Origin: Microbulbifer donghaiensis
GTDB lineage: Bacteria; Pseudomonadota; Gammaproteobacteria; Pseudomonadales; Cellvibrionaceae
Reading direction: 5' to 3'
Assembly (NCBI RefSeq): GCF_900129095.1
Contig: NZ_FQVA01000001.1
Span: 1,873,615-1,937,614, forward strand
Length of the DNA stretch: 64,000 nt
This document shows, in pieces, positions 1 through 8,784 of the stretch. Position 1 is the stretch's first letter; every line of letters starts with the position of its first letter. The position numbers and the translations under genes were made by a program. Below the pieces are notes generated by a model, which searched no databases, had not been told where the DNA came from, and worked only from the letters and a program-made list of their open reading frames with translations.

Positions 1-775
1 CCCGCTCCAGCTCGGTCTCCTTCAGGTTGGCCTCCACCCAGATACCGTCGGCACCCAGCATGCTGATCAGGCCGATACCCGCCGGCGCCATCTCCCCGGC
101 CTGCGGTACCGTGTTGGCGATCACGCCATTGACCGGCGCCATGATCCGCGTGCGGGACAGCTGATAGCGCGCCTTGTCCAGCTGCGCCTGGGCCACCTTC
201 AGGTCGGCCTGCTCCTCCAGCGGAAATTCCGGGTTGCCACCCAGTTCGGCGCGCAGGCTGGAGAGTTTTTCGGTATTGATCGCTATCTGTGCCCGCGCCC
301 GCTCCAGCTGCTGGCGCGATTCGTCCAGCTGCGCTTCCGACACCGCCACCTTGCCGAGTTTCTCGTTGCGCGCCAGCTGGCGGCGATAGAAGTCTGCATC
401 CTGGCGCGCCTGTTGCAGGGCGGCCTCCGCCTCGGCGTAATCCGCGCGTCGCGCCAGCAGCTCGTTGCGCACCTGCCCCAGGTGCCCCTCCGCCTCGGCC
501 ACCGCCAGTTCAAACGGCGTCGTATCCAGCTGCACCAGCAGTTGGCCTTTTTCCACCGGCTGGTTGGCACGCACCAGTACCTGTATCACCACACCGCTGA
601 CTTCCGGCGCCAGGGATATTTTGTCCGCCTTGATATAGGCATTTTCGGTTTCCACGATGCTGCGGCCACCAAACAGGCACCAGCCTGTGACTGACACGGC
701 GACGAGAATACCGGCGAGGAACCCCAGGCGGCGCACCGTGATTTTCCCCGCGACTTTCCCCAATTTCCCCTTCAC
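1..775 (-). CDS. HlyD/EmrA-family membrane fusion protein (partial, C-terminus off the window)
   Basis: Periplasmic adaptor of a tripartite or MFS-coupled efflux/secretion pump. The frame opens with GTG at 775, one base after the TGA stop of the upstream marR gene, so the two are translationally coupled. The N-terminus is basic, followed by one membrane segment at about residues 17-36. Next comes a first lipoyl half-motif (ISLAPEVSGVVIQVLV), a long Ala/Glu/Gln/Arg-rich coiled-coil hairpin at about residues 75-200, and the second lipoyl half (RIMAPVNGVIANTVPQAGEM). This order is that of EmrA/HlyD proteins. The gene runs off the left edge at about residue 258, so the C-terminal barrel and the pump gene are missing. 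An MFS or DHA2 transporter is the expected next gene. The substrate cannot be read from this. Confidence 0.88.
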   Translation of the reverse strand, partial: MKGKLGKVAGKITVRRLGFLAGILVAVSVTGWCLFGGRSIVETENAYIKADKISLAPEVSGVVIQVLVRANQPVEKGQLLVQLDTTPFELAVAEAEGHLGQVRNELLARRADYAEAEAALQQARQDADFYRRQLARNEKLGKVAVSEAQLDESRQQLERARAQIAINTEKLSSLRAELGGNPEFPLEEQADLKVAQAQLDKARYQLSRTRIMAPVNGVIANTVPQAGEMAPAGIGLISMLGADGIWVEANLKETELER

Positions 776-776
776 T

Positions 777-1217
777 TCAAACCTCCTCACGTGTCAGGTT
801 CTCCCGCAGCCGCTCCAACAGCCCTTGCAGCTGGTGCACCTCCGCCGCCGAAAAGCCGGCCAGTGCCTGAGTGCGGGTCTGTTGTGCCAGACCGCGCAGC
901 GCCACCAGCGCCGGCTCCGCCGCGGGGGTGAGATAGATACGAAAACAGCGCCGGTCGCCAGGATCTGCGCGACGCTCCACCAGGCCCTCTTCCTGCAGCT
1001 TGTCTACCTGGCGCGCCAGGCTGATGGGGGCCACATCCATGCGCTCAGCCAGCTCCGCCTGCTTCTGCCCCTCTTCCTTGGCCAGGTGCCACAGCACCTG
1101 CCAGCGCGAACGGCTGAGGCCGTGCGCCTTGGCGCGACGATCGAAGTTGCGCCGCAACAGGCGCGCGGCACTGTGCAGCTCGAAACTCATCTGAGCGGCG
1201 GTATCTTTTAAGGACAT
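777..1217 (-). CDS. MarR-family transcriptional regulator
   Basis: 146-residue winged-helix repressor-type protein of normal MarR length. The core runs from about residue 30 to 120: a helix-turn-helix (QAELAERMDVAPISLARQVDKLQEEGLVER), then the wing (RADPGDRRCFRIYLTPAAEPALV) with the conserved D-x-R of the MarR wing. It is the first gene of an operon with the EmrA-like adaptor; its TGA is one base from the GTG of that gene. The usual role of such an arrangement is ligand-relieved repression of the pump operon. A perfect 11-bp palindrome lies about 20 bases upstream of the start. The ligand is unknown. Confidence 0.9.
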   Translation of the reverse strand: MSLKDTAAQMSFELHSAARLLRRNFDRRAKAHGLSRSRWQVLWHLAKEEGQKQAELAERMDVAPISLARQVDKLQEEGLVERRADPGDRRCFRIYLTPAAEPALVALRGLAQQTRTQALAGFSAAEVHQLQGLLERLRENLTREEV

Positions 1218-1237
1218 GGCTCCCCCTTTGAAGGGCG

Positions 1238-1248
1238 CTTATTATAAG
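1238..1248. promoter_or_regulatory. candidate operator of the marR-efflux operon
   Basis: Perfect inverted repeat CTTAT-T-ATAAG, 21 bases upstream of the marR start codon, in the only promoter-sized gap before the operon. MarR proteins usually bind short AT-rich palindromes over their own promoter, so this is a reasonable autoregulatory site. It is an inference from position and symmetry only. Confidence 0.35.
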
Positions 1249-1305
1249 GATGCTTACAATTATCGCAATGCGATGTGCGGGCCAAAATATTTCCGCCCAA
1301 ACCGA

Positions 1306-1335
1306 AAAAGGCGAACCATTTGGTTCGCCTTTTTT
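1306..1335 (-). terminator. Rho-independent terminator of parC
   Basis: Stem GGCGAACCA / TGGTTCGCC with a two-base loop, flanked by A and T runs on both sides. Read leftward it gives a stem followed by TTTTT, 18 bases past the parC stop. The symmetrical runs make it potentially bidirectional, but only parC ends here. Confidence 0.85.
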
Positions 1336-1352
1336 GCCGAAAGCGGAGCAAT

Positions 1353-3602
1353 TTACTTTTCGACGACTTCCACCCGATCCACCTTCTGGAAGCCCCGCGG
1401 CAGTTTGTTACCCCGCCGGCCGCGCTCGCCGTGGTAGTGATCCAGTTCGGAGACCTTGATCTTGGTGTGGCGCTTGCCGGCGTGAATCACCAGGTGGGCG
1501 TTGCCCTCCAGCACCGCCACACCGACCACTATCTCCTCGCGGCTGGCGGCGCGGGCCGATGGAATATTGATGATCTTGTTGCCCTTGCCCTTAGCCAGCT
1601 CCGGCAGCTCGGACACCGGGAACACCAGCATGCGCCCCTCACTGGTCACCGCAGCCAGCAGCGCCTCGTCCGGATTCTTCACCTCGCACGGCGGCAGCAC
1701 CCGCGCACTCTTAGGCAAGCTCAGCATCGCCTTGCCAGCCTTGTTGCGCGACTGCAGGTCCGCCAGCCTGGCGATAAAACCGTAACCGGCGTCGGAGGCC
1801 AGCAGCACGCGCTGGTCGTCGGCGCCCATCAGCAGGCCTTCAAAGGTGGCACCGGAGGGCGGGTTGATACGGCCGCTCAGCGGATCGCCCTGGCCGCGTG
1901 CCGACGGCAGCGTATGGGTGGCGATCGCGTAGCTGCGGCCGGTGCTGTCCAGCAGCAGTGCCGGCTGATTGCTCTTGCCGCGGGCGGCAAACTTGAAGCC
2001 GTCGCCGGCCTTGTAGCTGAGCGCGGTTGGATCGATGTCGTGGCCCTTGGCGGCGCGGATCCAGCCCTTGTCGGACAGCACCACGGTGATCGGATCGCTG
2101 GAAAGTAGTTCCGCCTCGCTGAAGGCCTTGGCCTCTTCGCGGGCGACGATCGGCGAGCGGCGCTCATCGCCGAACTCATCCGCCGCTTGCAGCAATTCCT
2201 TTTTGATCAGGCTCTTCAGGCGGCGCGCGCTGTCCAGGGTCTTGGTCAGCATATCGCGCTCTTTTTCCAGCTCCGCCTGTTCGCCGCGGATCTTCATCTC
2301 CTCGAGGCGCGCCAACTGGCGCAGTTTGGTGTCGAGGATGTATTCCGCCTGCACATCGGTCAGCTCGAAGCGCTCCATCAGGGCCCGCTTCGGCTCGTCT
2401 TGGGTGCGGATGATCTCGATCACCTCATCGATATTGAGGAAGGCGACCAGCAAGCCGGCCAGCAGGTGCAGGCGCTTCTCGACCTTGTCGAGGCGGAACT
2501 GCAGGCGGCGTCTCGTCGTAACCGTGCGGAAGCTGAGCCATTCACCCAAGATCTTGTCCAGCGACTTCACCTGCGGGCGGCCGTCGATACCGATCATGTT
2601 CATATTGATGCGGTAGCTGCGCTCGAGGTCGGTGGTGGCGAACAGGTGGTTCATGACCTGGTCCATGTCCACGCGGTTGGATTTCGGCACTATGACGAGG
2701 CGGGTCGGGTTTTCGTGATCCGACTCGTCGCGCAGGTCCGCCACCATCGGCAGCTTCTTGGCCTGCATCTGCGCGGCAATCTGCTCCAGCACCTTGGCGC
2801 CGCTGACCTGATAGGGCAGCGCGGTGATGACGATATCGCCATCCTCCTTACTCCAGATCGCGCGCATCTTGACCGAGCCGCGGCCGGTCTCGTAAACCTT
2901 ATGGATCTCCGCGCGCGGCGTGATGATCTCCGCCTCGGTGGGCATGTCCGGCCCCTGGATGTACTCGCACAGCTCCGCCACGGTCGCCTTGGGATTTTCC
3001 AGCAGCGCCACGGTCGCATCGACCACTTCGCGCAAATTGTGCGGCGGGATATCCGTGGCCATGCCCACGGCGATACCGGTGGTGCCGTTCAGCAGGATGT
3101 TCGGCACCCGCGCCGGCAGCACCGCCGGCTCGTCCATGGTGCCGTCGAAGTTCGGCTGCCAGTCCACGGTGCCCTGCCCCAGTTCCGACAGCAGCACTTC
3201 GGAATACCTGCCCATGCGCGATTCGGTGTACCGCATGGCGGCGAAGGACTTGGGATCGTCCGGCGAGCCCCAGTTGCCCTGGCCGTCGATCAGCGGATAG
3301 CGGTAGCTGAACGGCTGCGCCATCAGCACCATCGCCTCGTAGACGGCGCTGTCGCCGTGCGGGTGGTATTTACCGATCACGTCGCCGACGGTGCGCGCGG
3401 ACTTCTTGTACTTGGCGGTGTTCTTGAGCCCCAGCTCGCTCATCGCGTAGACGATACGCCGCTGCACCGGCTTCAGGCCGTCGCCGATATTCGGCAGGGC
3501 GCGGTCCAGAATCACGTACATGGAGTAGTCCAGGTACGCCTTTTCGGTGTACTCCTTCAGCGGCAGGCGCTCGGTGGCCTCAAAGACGGAGGTATCGGTC
3601 AT
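1353..3602 (-). CDS. parC: DNA topoisomerase IV subunit A
   Basis: 749-residue ParC, the DNA-cleaving subunit that decatenates replicated chromosomes with ParE. The N-terminal winged-helix/breakage-reunion domain holds the catalytic tyrosine Tyr125 in [10 protein letters not shown]. The quinolone-determining stretch [14 protein letters not shown] has Ser85 and Glu89, the drug-sensitive state at the positions of E. coli Ser80/Glu84. The coiled-coil gate ([17 protein letters not shown]) follows. The C-terminal part has the degenerate beta-pinwheel blades typical of ParC, not the strong GyrA box of gyrase, which with the length supports ParC over GyrA. No parE is next to it. It is a single transcription unit ending at a strong terminator. 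Confidence 0.97.
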   Translation of the reverse strand: MTDTSVFEATERLPLKEYTEKAYLDYSMYVILDRALPNIGDGLKPVQRRIVYAMSELGLKNTAKYKKSARTVGDVIGKYHPHGDSAVYEAMVLMAQPFSYRYPLIDGQGNWGSPDDPKSFAAMRYTESRMGRYSEVLLSELGQGTVDWQPNFDGTMDEPAVLPARVPNILLNGTTGIAVGMATDIPPHNLREVVDATVALLENPKATVAELCEYIQGPDMPTEAEIITPRAEIHKVYETGRGSVKMRAIWSKEDGDIVITALPYQVSGAKVLEQIAAQMQAKKLPMVADLRDESDHENPTRLVIVPKSNRVDMDQVMNHLFATTDLERSYRINMNMIGIDGRPQVKSLDKILGEWLSFRTVTTRRRLQFRLDKVEKRLHLLAGLLVAFLNIDEVIEIIRTQDEPKRALMERFELTDVQAEYILDTKLRQLARLEEMKIRGEQAELEKERDMLTKTLDSARRLKSLIKKELLQAADEFGDERRSPIVAREEAKAFSEAELLSSDPITVVLSDKGWIRAAKGHDIDPTALSYKAGDGFKFAARGKSNQPALLLDSTGRSYAIATHTLPSARGQGDPLSGRINPPSGATFEGLLMGADDQRVLLASDAGYGFIARLADLQSRNKAGKAMLSLPKSARVLPPCEVKNPDEALLAAVTSEGRMLVFPVSELPELAKGKGNKIINIPSARAASREEIVVGVAVLEGNAHLVIHAGKRHTKIKVSELDHYHGERGRRGNKLPRGFQKVDRVEVVEK

Positions 3603-3683
3603 ACAACGCTCGTTATTCTGTTCGGGAGGAGCGGATTATGGCGGCGAATTGCGGCCGGTTCAAAGAGGAGCTCGCAGGCGACC

Positions 3684-4577
3684 TCACTTGCCGCCCAGCC
3701 CTGGGGCTGCGGGCAGATCATTTTTCAACCAGGAACGAAATGCCTCGACTTTCTGCTGCTGGCCGCGGTCACCACACAAAAGGTAGTAGCCAAAACCCGG
3801 CAGGCGGCAGCTCCCCCGGTAACGCCGCAGCCAACCCTGCTGCACGGCGGAGTCTGCCAGCAGGTTGCTGACAAAAGCCAACCCCTGCCCCGCCAGCGCC
3901 GCCTGTATCACGTACATCTCCTGGTCGAAGCGGTATTGCGCCGGCATTTTTCGACGCGGCATAAAGCGCCGCCACCACTGCTCCGCGGTAACCGCCGGCA
4001 GGCTGCGGCTCTTCCACTGGGTTTCAAACAAAGTGATCGGCCTGCCTTTTTCCAGCTTCGCGAGACTATCGGCAGTGCCGTAGATACCGAAGTCCTCACG
4101 CAGCAACAGCTCGGCCCCGCCCTCCGCCGGCGGCAGGCCGTAGCGGATGGCGATATCCACACGCCGGTCGCGCTGCAGGTCCACCAGTTGCTCATCCGTC
4201 TGCACCACCACCCGCAACTGCGGATGCCCGCGGTAAAAATCCTGTAGCCGCGGCGCCAGCCACAGGGCGGCAAAGGCACTGGTGGTGTTGACCGTGAGCA
4301 CCTTGGGCTGACCGGAGATTTCCTCTATCGCATCCGCCAGGGTCTGCAGCGACAGGCGCGCGGCATCGGCCAATTGCCGGCCGGCCGCCGTCAGGTAGAC
4401 GGCGCGGGTACGCCGTTCGAACAGCGCCGTGTCCAGCTGTGCCTCCAGGTTGCGGATCTGGTGGGAGACAGCGGTGGGCGTGATATGCAGTTCTCCCGCC
4501 GCATCCTTGAAACTGCCCAGGCGCGCGGCCGCCTCGAATACACGGATGCTGTTCAGGTTGCTCAATCGGTCGTACAT
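3684..4577 (-). CDS. LysR-family transcriptional regulator (GcvA-like)
   Basis: 297 residues, normal LTTR length. The N-terminal HTH (SIRVFEAAARLGSFKDAAGELHITPTAVSHQIRNLEAQL) is of the GcvA/AmpR subtype, with ITPTAVSHQI in the recognition helix. The rest is a periplasmic-binding-like effector domain. It is divergent from azoR with 112 bases between start codons, the usual geometry for an LTTR and its target, so control of azoR is likely but inferred. The gap contains AT-rich stretches suited to an LTTR box (T-N11-A), but I could not fix one site. Confidence 0.92.
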   Translation of the reverse strand: MYDRLSNLNSIRVFEAAARLGSFKDAAGELHITPTAVSHQIRNLEAQLDTALFERRTRAVYLTAAGRQLADAARLSLQTLADAIEEISGQPKVLTVNTTSAFAALWLAPRLQDFYRGHPQLRVVVQTDEQLVDLQRDRRVDIAIRYGLPPAEGGAELLLREDFGIYGTADSLAKLEKGRPITLFETQWKSRSLPAVTAEQWWRRFMPRRKMPAQYRFDQEMYVIQAALAGQGLAFVSNLLADSAVQQGWLRRYRGSCRLPGFGYYLLCGDRGQQQKVEAFRSWLKNDLPAAPGLGGK

Positions 4578-4689
4578 GGCATCTCTATAAATGAATTTAA
4601 TTCACCTATAGATGAAAAAGCATCCTTTGTCAACGACAGGTCGGGACAGCATATTTGCACTACAAACCCAGCCGATATCGGAGACAGAC

Positions 4690-5370
4690 ATGAAAAAAGT
4701 GCTGAAAATAGATGCCAGTGCACGCAGCGTCGACAACGAAGTGCCGACCTACCGCTCCCTTTCCCGACTGCTGTCGCGGTATTTCCTGGAGCGCTGGCTG
4801 GAGCGCAACAGCGAAGATCTGTTCATCCACAGGGATGTGGGCGCGACGCCGCCCGCATTCGTCAGCCAGGACTGGATAGCCGCTGTATTTACCCCCGAGG
4901 CCCAGCGCAGCGCGGAGCAGCGGGCACTGCTCGCGCTTTCCGACCAGCTGATCGACGAGGTGACGCAGGCGGACTTGATCCTGATTTCCACGCCCATGTA
5001 CAACTACGGCATGCCGGCCAGCCTCAAGGCCTGGTTTGATCAGGTGGTCCGGGTCAACAAGACTTTCTCTTTTGACCTGGCCCGCGGCGACTTCCCGCTG
5101 CAGCCGATACTCTCGGGCAAAACCCTGGTGCTGCTGTCCTCCAGCGGCGAGTTCGGCTTCGAGCCCGGCGGAGTCCGCGAGAGCATGAATCACCTGGGGC
5201 CCCATGTGCGCACACTGGGCCACTATCTGGGTGTGGAGGACTTTTATGAGATCCGCATAGAATACCAGGAGTTCGGCGACGAGCGTCACCGCCAGTCCAT
5301 CGAAAATGCCTACCGGGAGGTGGACAAGCTTGTGGAGACATTAACCGGAAAAGTGCACTCAATGGCTTGA
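4690..5370 (+). CDS. azoR: FMN-dependent NADH-azoreductase (flavodoxin-fold quinone reductase)
   Basis: 226 residues from the ATG at 4690, preceded by GGAG about 5-10 bases upstream. An in-frame ATG at 4612 would add 26 residues with no domain content. The N-terminus KKVLKIDASARS matches the FMN phosphate loop of AzoR, and STPMYNYGMPASLKAWFDQVVRVNKTFSF is the family signature around the flavin. The enzyme reduces quinones and azo compounds with NAD(P)H by two-electron transfer and may protect against thiol-reactive quinones. It is divergent from a LysR regulator that probably controls it. Family assignment is secure; the physiological substrate is not known. Confidence 0.9.
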   Translation: MKKVLKIDASARSVDNEVPTYRSLSRLLSRYFLERWLERNSEDLFIHRDVGATPPAFVSQDWIAAVFTPEAQRSAEQRALLALSDQLIDEVTQADLILISTPMYNYGMPASLKAWFDQVVRVNKTFSFDLARGDFPLQPILSGKTLVLLSSSGEFGFEPGGVRESMNHLGPHVRTLGHYLGVEDFYEIRIEYQEFGDERHRQSIENAYREVDKLVETLTGKVHSMA

Positions 5371-5478
5371 GACGGCGTGCAGCCTGCATATTGCCGCCCG
5401 TAAATATTTACACCATTTGTGATACCTTCTCCCGCATTCTGGAAATAACAATTCCCAGCGGAATACGGGAGACCACTG

Positions 5479-5931
5479 ATGCCCACTCTGTTCGCCTTTC
5501 TACACCACCTCACCGCCTTCGCGCTGGTCGCCGCCATCGCCATAGAACTGGTGCTGCTGGGGCAGAAGTTCACCGTGGAGAGCGCGCGCAAACTGCAACG
5601 GGTCGACCGACTGCTGGGTATTTCCGCCGGCCTGCTGCTGGTGGTCGGTCTGCTACGGGTTTTCCATTTTGAGAAGGGCGCTGCCTACTATTTCCACAAC
5701 GGCGCCTTCCACGCAAAACTGACCCTGTTTTTCCTGGCCGCATTGCTGTCCATCTATCCGACGATACGCTTTATTTCCTGGAGTAAGGACCTGAAAAAAG
5801 GACAGCTGCCGGACGTCAGCGACGGCCAGTGGCGATTGATGCGCAGGATCGTACATATCGAGCTCGCCGCGATCGTCGGCATTCTGCTGTGTGCGGCGAT
5901 GATGGCGAGGGGGATCGGTTATTTCGGCTAA
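5479..5931 (+). CDS. DUF2214 family inner-membrane protein
   Basis: 150 residues with four predicted membrane helices (about residues 5-25, 48-65, 80-98, 125-145). It has the DUF2214 pattern HHLTAFALVAAIAIEL near the start and a FHAKLTLFF helix. No catalytic motif is evident and the function is unknown. It ends at 5931, inside the likely start region of the downstream ABC ATPase, so it may be translated together with fetA-fetB. Confidence 0.75.
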   Translation: MPTLFAFLHHLTAFALVAAIAIELVLLGQKFTVESARKLQRVDRLLGISAGLLLVVGLLRVFHFEKGAAYYFHNGAFHAKLTLFFLAALLSIYPTIRFISWSKDLKKGQLPDVSDGQWRLMRRIVHIELAAIVGILLCAAMMARGIGYFG

Positions 5932-6541
5932 ATCCAAGCGCGCGCTGCGACTGCAGCAGGTCGCGGTAGGCCCGCTCGACAATGTCGACCTGGAAGTGGC
6001 GCCGGGGGAGATCGTCTGCCTGTCCGGCCCGTCCGGCTCCGGCAAGAGCCGCCTGCTGCGCGCAGTCGCGGACCTGGAACCCCACGGCGGCACCGTGCAG
6101 CTGGGCGACCGGGAGCAGGATTCGGTGGCCGGCCACCACTGGCGCCAGTCGGTGATGATGGTCCCGGCGGAGACCGCCTGGTGGTTCGACAGTTTCGGCG
6201 AACACCTGAGCAAACCCATGCCGGACGCCCTCGGCGCGCTGGGCTTCCCGGAGGACACCGGCAACTGGGCGGTGTCACGCCTGTCGTCGGGAGAGAAACA
6301 GCGCCTCGCCCTGATCCGCGCCCTGTCCCGTGAACCCCAGGCACTGCTGCTGGACGAGCCCACCGCCAACCTCGACGACGACACCAGCCTGAAGGTCGAG
6401 CGCTGGCTGCAGGCCTACATTCGCCAACACCAGTGCCCGGTACTGTGGGTGGCCCACCGCGAGGATCAGATTCGGCGCGTGGCCAGCCGGCACTTTCGCA
6501 TCGACGGCGCGGGGCTGCGGGAACAGGAGCTGCGGCAATGA
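5921..6541 (+). CDS. fetA: ABC transporter ATP-binding protein, FetA/YbbL type
   Basis: Roughly 206-residue ATPase with Walker A GPSGSGKS, signature LSSGEKQRL and Walker B ALLLDEPTANLD. Paired with the downstream UPF0014 permease it forms a FetAB-type exporter, known in E. coli for iron export and peroxide resistance. The start is odd: the frame has an in-frame TGA at 5900, and no ATG, GTG or TTG until GTG at 5996, which would remove the first beta-strands (ALRLQQVAVGPLDNVDLEV). An ATT at 5921, eight bases after GAGGGGG and overlapping the DUF2214 gene, would give a full-length protein. I use ATT as a working start. The stop overlaps the fetB ATG (ATGA). Confidence 0.85.
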   Translation: MSAKSKRALRLQQVAVGPLDNVDLEVAPGEIVCLSGPSGSGKSRLLRAVADLEPHGGTVQLGDREQDSVAGHHWRQSVMMVPAETAWWFDSFGEHLSKPMPDALGALGFPEDTGNWAVSRLSSGEKQRLALIRALSREPQALLLDEPTANLDDDTSLKVERWLQAYIRQHQCPVLWVAHREDQIRRVASRHFRIDGAGLREQELRQ

Positions 6542-7344
6542 ATGTGATCGAGCTGTCCTGGTGGCAATTGGGGCTGGCCGCCACGCTGGTACTGGCGCTG
6601 GCCGCCTGTACGCAGCTCGCGCGCCTGGGCCTGGGCAAATCCCTGCTGGTGGCCGCGGCGCGCACCGCGATCCAGCTGACGCTGGTGGGGCTGGTACTGG
6701 AGACACTGTTCTCGGTCGGCAGCCTGCCGTGGGTGGCGCTGATGGGAGTGGCGATGCTGCTGCTCGCCGGACGCGAAGTCATGGCGCGGCAGCAACACCG
6801 GCTGCGCGGCGGTTGGAGTTTCACCATCGGCACCGCCGCCATGTTCGTGTCCGCGTTCAGTGTCACCGTGCTGACCCTGACGACGATTATCGGGCCGACG
6901 CCCTGGTACACGCCTCAGTATGCCATTCCGCTGCTGGGTATGCTGCTCGGCAACACCATGACCGGCGTGGCGCTGGCCCTGGACCGCCTCACCGAAGGCG
7001 TGTGGCGCCAGCGCCAACTGGTGGAAAACCGCCTGATGCTGGGGCAGACCTGGGTCGAGGCCTGCGGTGATATTCGCCGCGACGCCATGCGCTCGGGGCT
7101 GATGCCGATTATCAACGCCATGGCCGCCGCCGGCATCGTCTCCCTGCCCGGCATGATGACCGGCCAGATTCTCTCCGGCACCGCGCCCGCACTGGCGGTG
7201 AAATACCAGATACTGATCATGTTCACGATCGCCGCGGGTACCGGCTTCGGCACCTTTGTCGCGGTCAGTGTCGCCTCGCGGCGGCTGTTCGACCGGCGCG
7301 AGCGGCTGCGGCTGGATCGGTTGACTGGCAGCGCCGGTGATTGA
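6538..7344 (+). CDS. fetB: ABC transporter permease, FetB/YbbM (UPF0014) type
   Basis: 268 residues from the ATG that overlaps the fetA stop by four bases. It has about seven membrane helices and the UPF0014 hallmark stretches: AARTAIQLTLVGLVLE near the N-terminus, YAIPLLGMLLGNTMTGVALALDRL in the centre, and AAGIVSLPGMMTGQILSG in the C-terminal half. Together with the upstream ATPase it makes the complete two-gene exporter. Earlier in-frame starts back to 6433 lie inside fetA and are not needed. Confidence 0.9.
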   Translation: MNVIELSWWQLGLAATLVLALAACTQLARLGLGKSLLVAAARTAIQLTLVGLVLETLFSVGSLPWVALMGVAMLLLAGREVMARQQHRLRGGWSFTIGTAAMFVSAFSVTVLTLTTIIGPTPWYTPQYAIPLLGMLLGNTMTGVALALDRLTEGVWRQRQLVENRLMLGQTWVEACGDIRRDAMRSGLMPIINAMAAAGIVSLPGMMTGQILSGTAPALAVKYQILIMFTIAAGTGFGTFVAVSVASRRLFDRRERLRLDRLTGSAGD

Positions 7345-7428
7345 GGCTAGTTACTCTGGATAAAAGCGTAGGGAAGTAAAATTTTCACCGTCACTTGCAG
7401 GGCGGTTTCATCACCATGGCAGGCTCGA

Positions 7429-7980
7429 TCAATCCGCCGCCTCGGGCGCGCGGAAGGCCTTGCTGTAGTAGCCGGACTGATCGAAACAGCAAACACGCTT
7501 CTTTCCGCTGGCAAGCATGTCGCAGGCATCGCCAATCCGTTTTGCCCGCGTCCTGGATTGCTTGGCCGATGTTATCCAATGTATCCAGTCGAGGCGCGCG
7601 ATGGTCGTCGTAGCGTCCCAAACGGCTCTCGCCTCGGGAGCGGCCGCCAATGCCCGCTCCAAATCAGGAGGTATCTCCGGCTCGGGCTCTTTCTCCACGG
7701 GTCTGATTTCCAGTGCAACGACGTCACCAGAGCCCGCGCCCGCGGCTTCCTGAAGCGCTCCGCTCACCGGCAGCCAGTGGCTTAACTGGCCATCCGGCTC
7801 GAGCGTAGCCTGGAAATAAAAGCCATTGATGGTACCTTCCACCGTCGTTCTTCCGCGCCTCGGTAGCTTTTCACTCACCTGCTTTGGCAGTACTACGAAA
7901 GTCCACGAAGCATCACCGCCGGGTTTCGCCGGGCGAAGTAGTTTTGCTTCGAAGCGGGAAGATCGTTCGACGTGATTCAT
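7429..7980 (-). CDS. DUF1905 / YdeI-OmpD-associated (OmdA) family protein
   Basis: 183 residues. The N-terminal half (about 8-95: FEAKLLRPAKPGGDASWTFVVLP, then VEGTINGFYFQATLEPDG) is a DUF1905 barrel. The C-terminal half (about 112-183: PPDLERALAAAPEARAVWDA, then RLDWIHWITSAKQSRTRAKRI) matches the YdeI/OmpD-associated helical region. The family is linked to bacteriocin or antimicrobial-peptide tolerance in some bacteria, but its biochemical role is not established. It is a single gene, convergent with fetB. Confidence 0.82.
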   Translation of the reverse strand: MNHVERSSRFEAKLLRPAKPGGDASWTFVVLPKQVSEKLPRRGRTTVEGTINGFYFQATLEPDGQLSHWLPVSGALQEAAGAGSGDVVALEIRPVEKEPEPEIPPDLERALAAAPEARAVWDATTTIARLDWIHWITSAKQSRTRAKRIGDACDMLASGKKRVCCFDQSGYYSKAFRAPEAAD

Positions 7981-8061
7981 CTCGAGCTCGCCAAAATTGC
8001 ACCTGTTGTTGTGATAACTGGCAGAGAAGGTTGCATAGCTCGCGCCAGGCTCATTAGTTTG

Positions 8062-8394
8062 TCAAGGCTTGCGCAGGTACTGCCAGAGGTAAAATCCACC
8101 GACAAGGGTACCAACAGGGACATTCAGTATACTAACAATTGAAAATGGCAGCGCCAGTCTCGAAGCAGAATCTTCACCCCTGACGACCAGTATGCCTGCG
8201 ATCAAGCCCAATAGATTGATCAGAATGAAGAACAGCAAAGCCGTACCATAAATGCTAAACAGACTGGCTGGGGCGCTAACAACTACCTCGCCGAAATTTG
8301 CAAAAAAAATCAAAAAAGCAGCGCTCAACACCAGCAGCATAAACGATGCGTAGACGATGATCAGCCACCCGGAGATCCTCTCTTCCCTGCTCAC
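8062..8394 (-). CDS. hypothetical four-helix membrane protein
   Basis: 110 residues from a GTG at 8394, supported by GGGAGG eight bases upstream. Four hydrophobic helices are visible at about residues 9-30, 42-70 (probably two close segments) and 82-103, with a short basic C-terminus (YLRKP). No family is recognised. It looks like a small inner-membrane protein and has no obvious partner. Confidence 0.6.
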   Translation of the reverse strand: MSREERISGWLIIVYASFMLLVLSAAFLIFFANFGEVVVSAPASLFSIYGTALLFFILINLLGLIAGILVVRGEDSASRLALPFSIVSILNVPVGTLVGGFYLWQYLRKP

Positions 8395-8532
8395 AGCCTA
8401 TTCCTCCCTATCACGTTTTAAGCGCGGCCAAACCTGCGCAAGCCTTGCACGAAAGCAGGAGCACCGCTGGCCGCCCTCCCGGTTAAGTTAAAGCCGCCGA
8501 GCCTGGCCGTCTGCACCTGTCGACCGACAATC

Positions 8533-8712
8533 TTATTTCCTGAAAATCCGCTGCCTGCAGATTTGCTTTGCCTCGGTCTTTGATTTTTCCTTTTCATAAA
8601 ATTGCATACAGTATTCAAACTTTGCGTCGACATCCGTCCTGCTCGGAGCGACCAGGGTAAACAGGATTCCGAGAATGATGCCAAGCACCAGTGACAGTGG
8701 ATCCACCTTCAT
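8533..8712 (-). CDS. small single-span membrane protein
   Basis: 59 residues from the ATG at 8712 (MKVDPLSLVLGIILGILFTLVAP). One N-terminal membrane helix is followed by a charged tail with three cysteines or related polar residues (EYCMQFYEKEKSKTEAKQICRQRIFRK). An upstream extension to 8763 is possible but adds a polar stretch before the helix. Function unknown; the C-x(15)-C spacing in the tail could form a periplasmic disulfide. Confidence 0.5.
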   Translation of the reverse strand: MKVDPLSLVLGIILGILFTLVAPSRTDVDAKFEYCMQFYEKEKSKTEAKQICRQRIFRK

Positions 8713-8784
8713 CTTCTGACTCCAGATAAAATTTTCCTTTCCGGTTCGCCGGTTCACCAGCACCGCGGTGGCGCAGCCGACACT

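Noticed and set aside
2187-4247. 686-residue open frame on the plus strand opposite parC and the LysR gene
   Set aside because: It is antisense to two well-recognised genes, has no domain, and its composition (very rich in His, Gln, Arg, Leu) is typical of GC-rich shadow frames.
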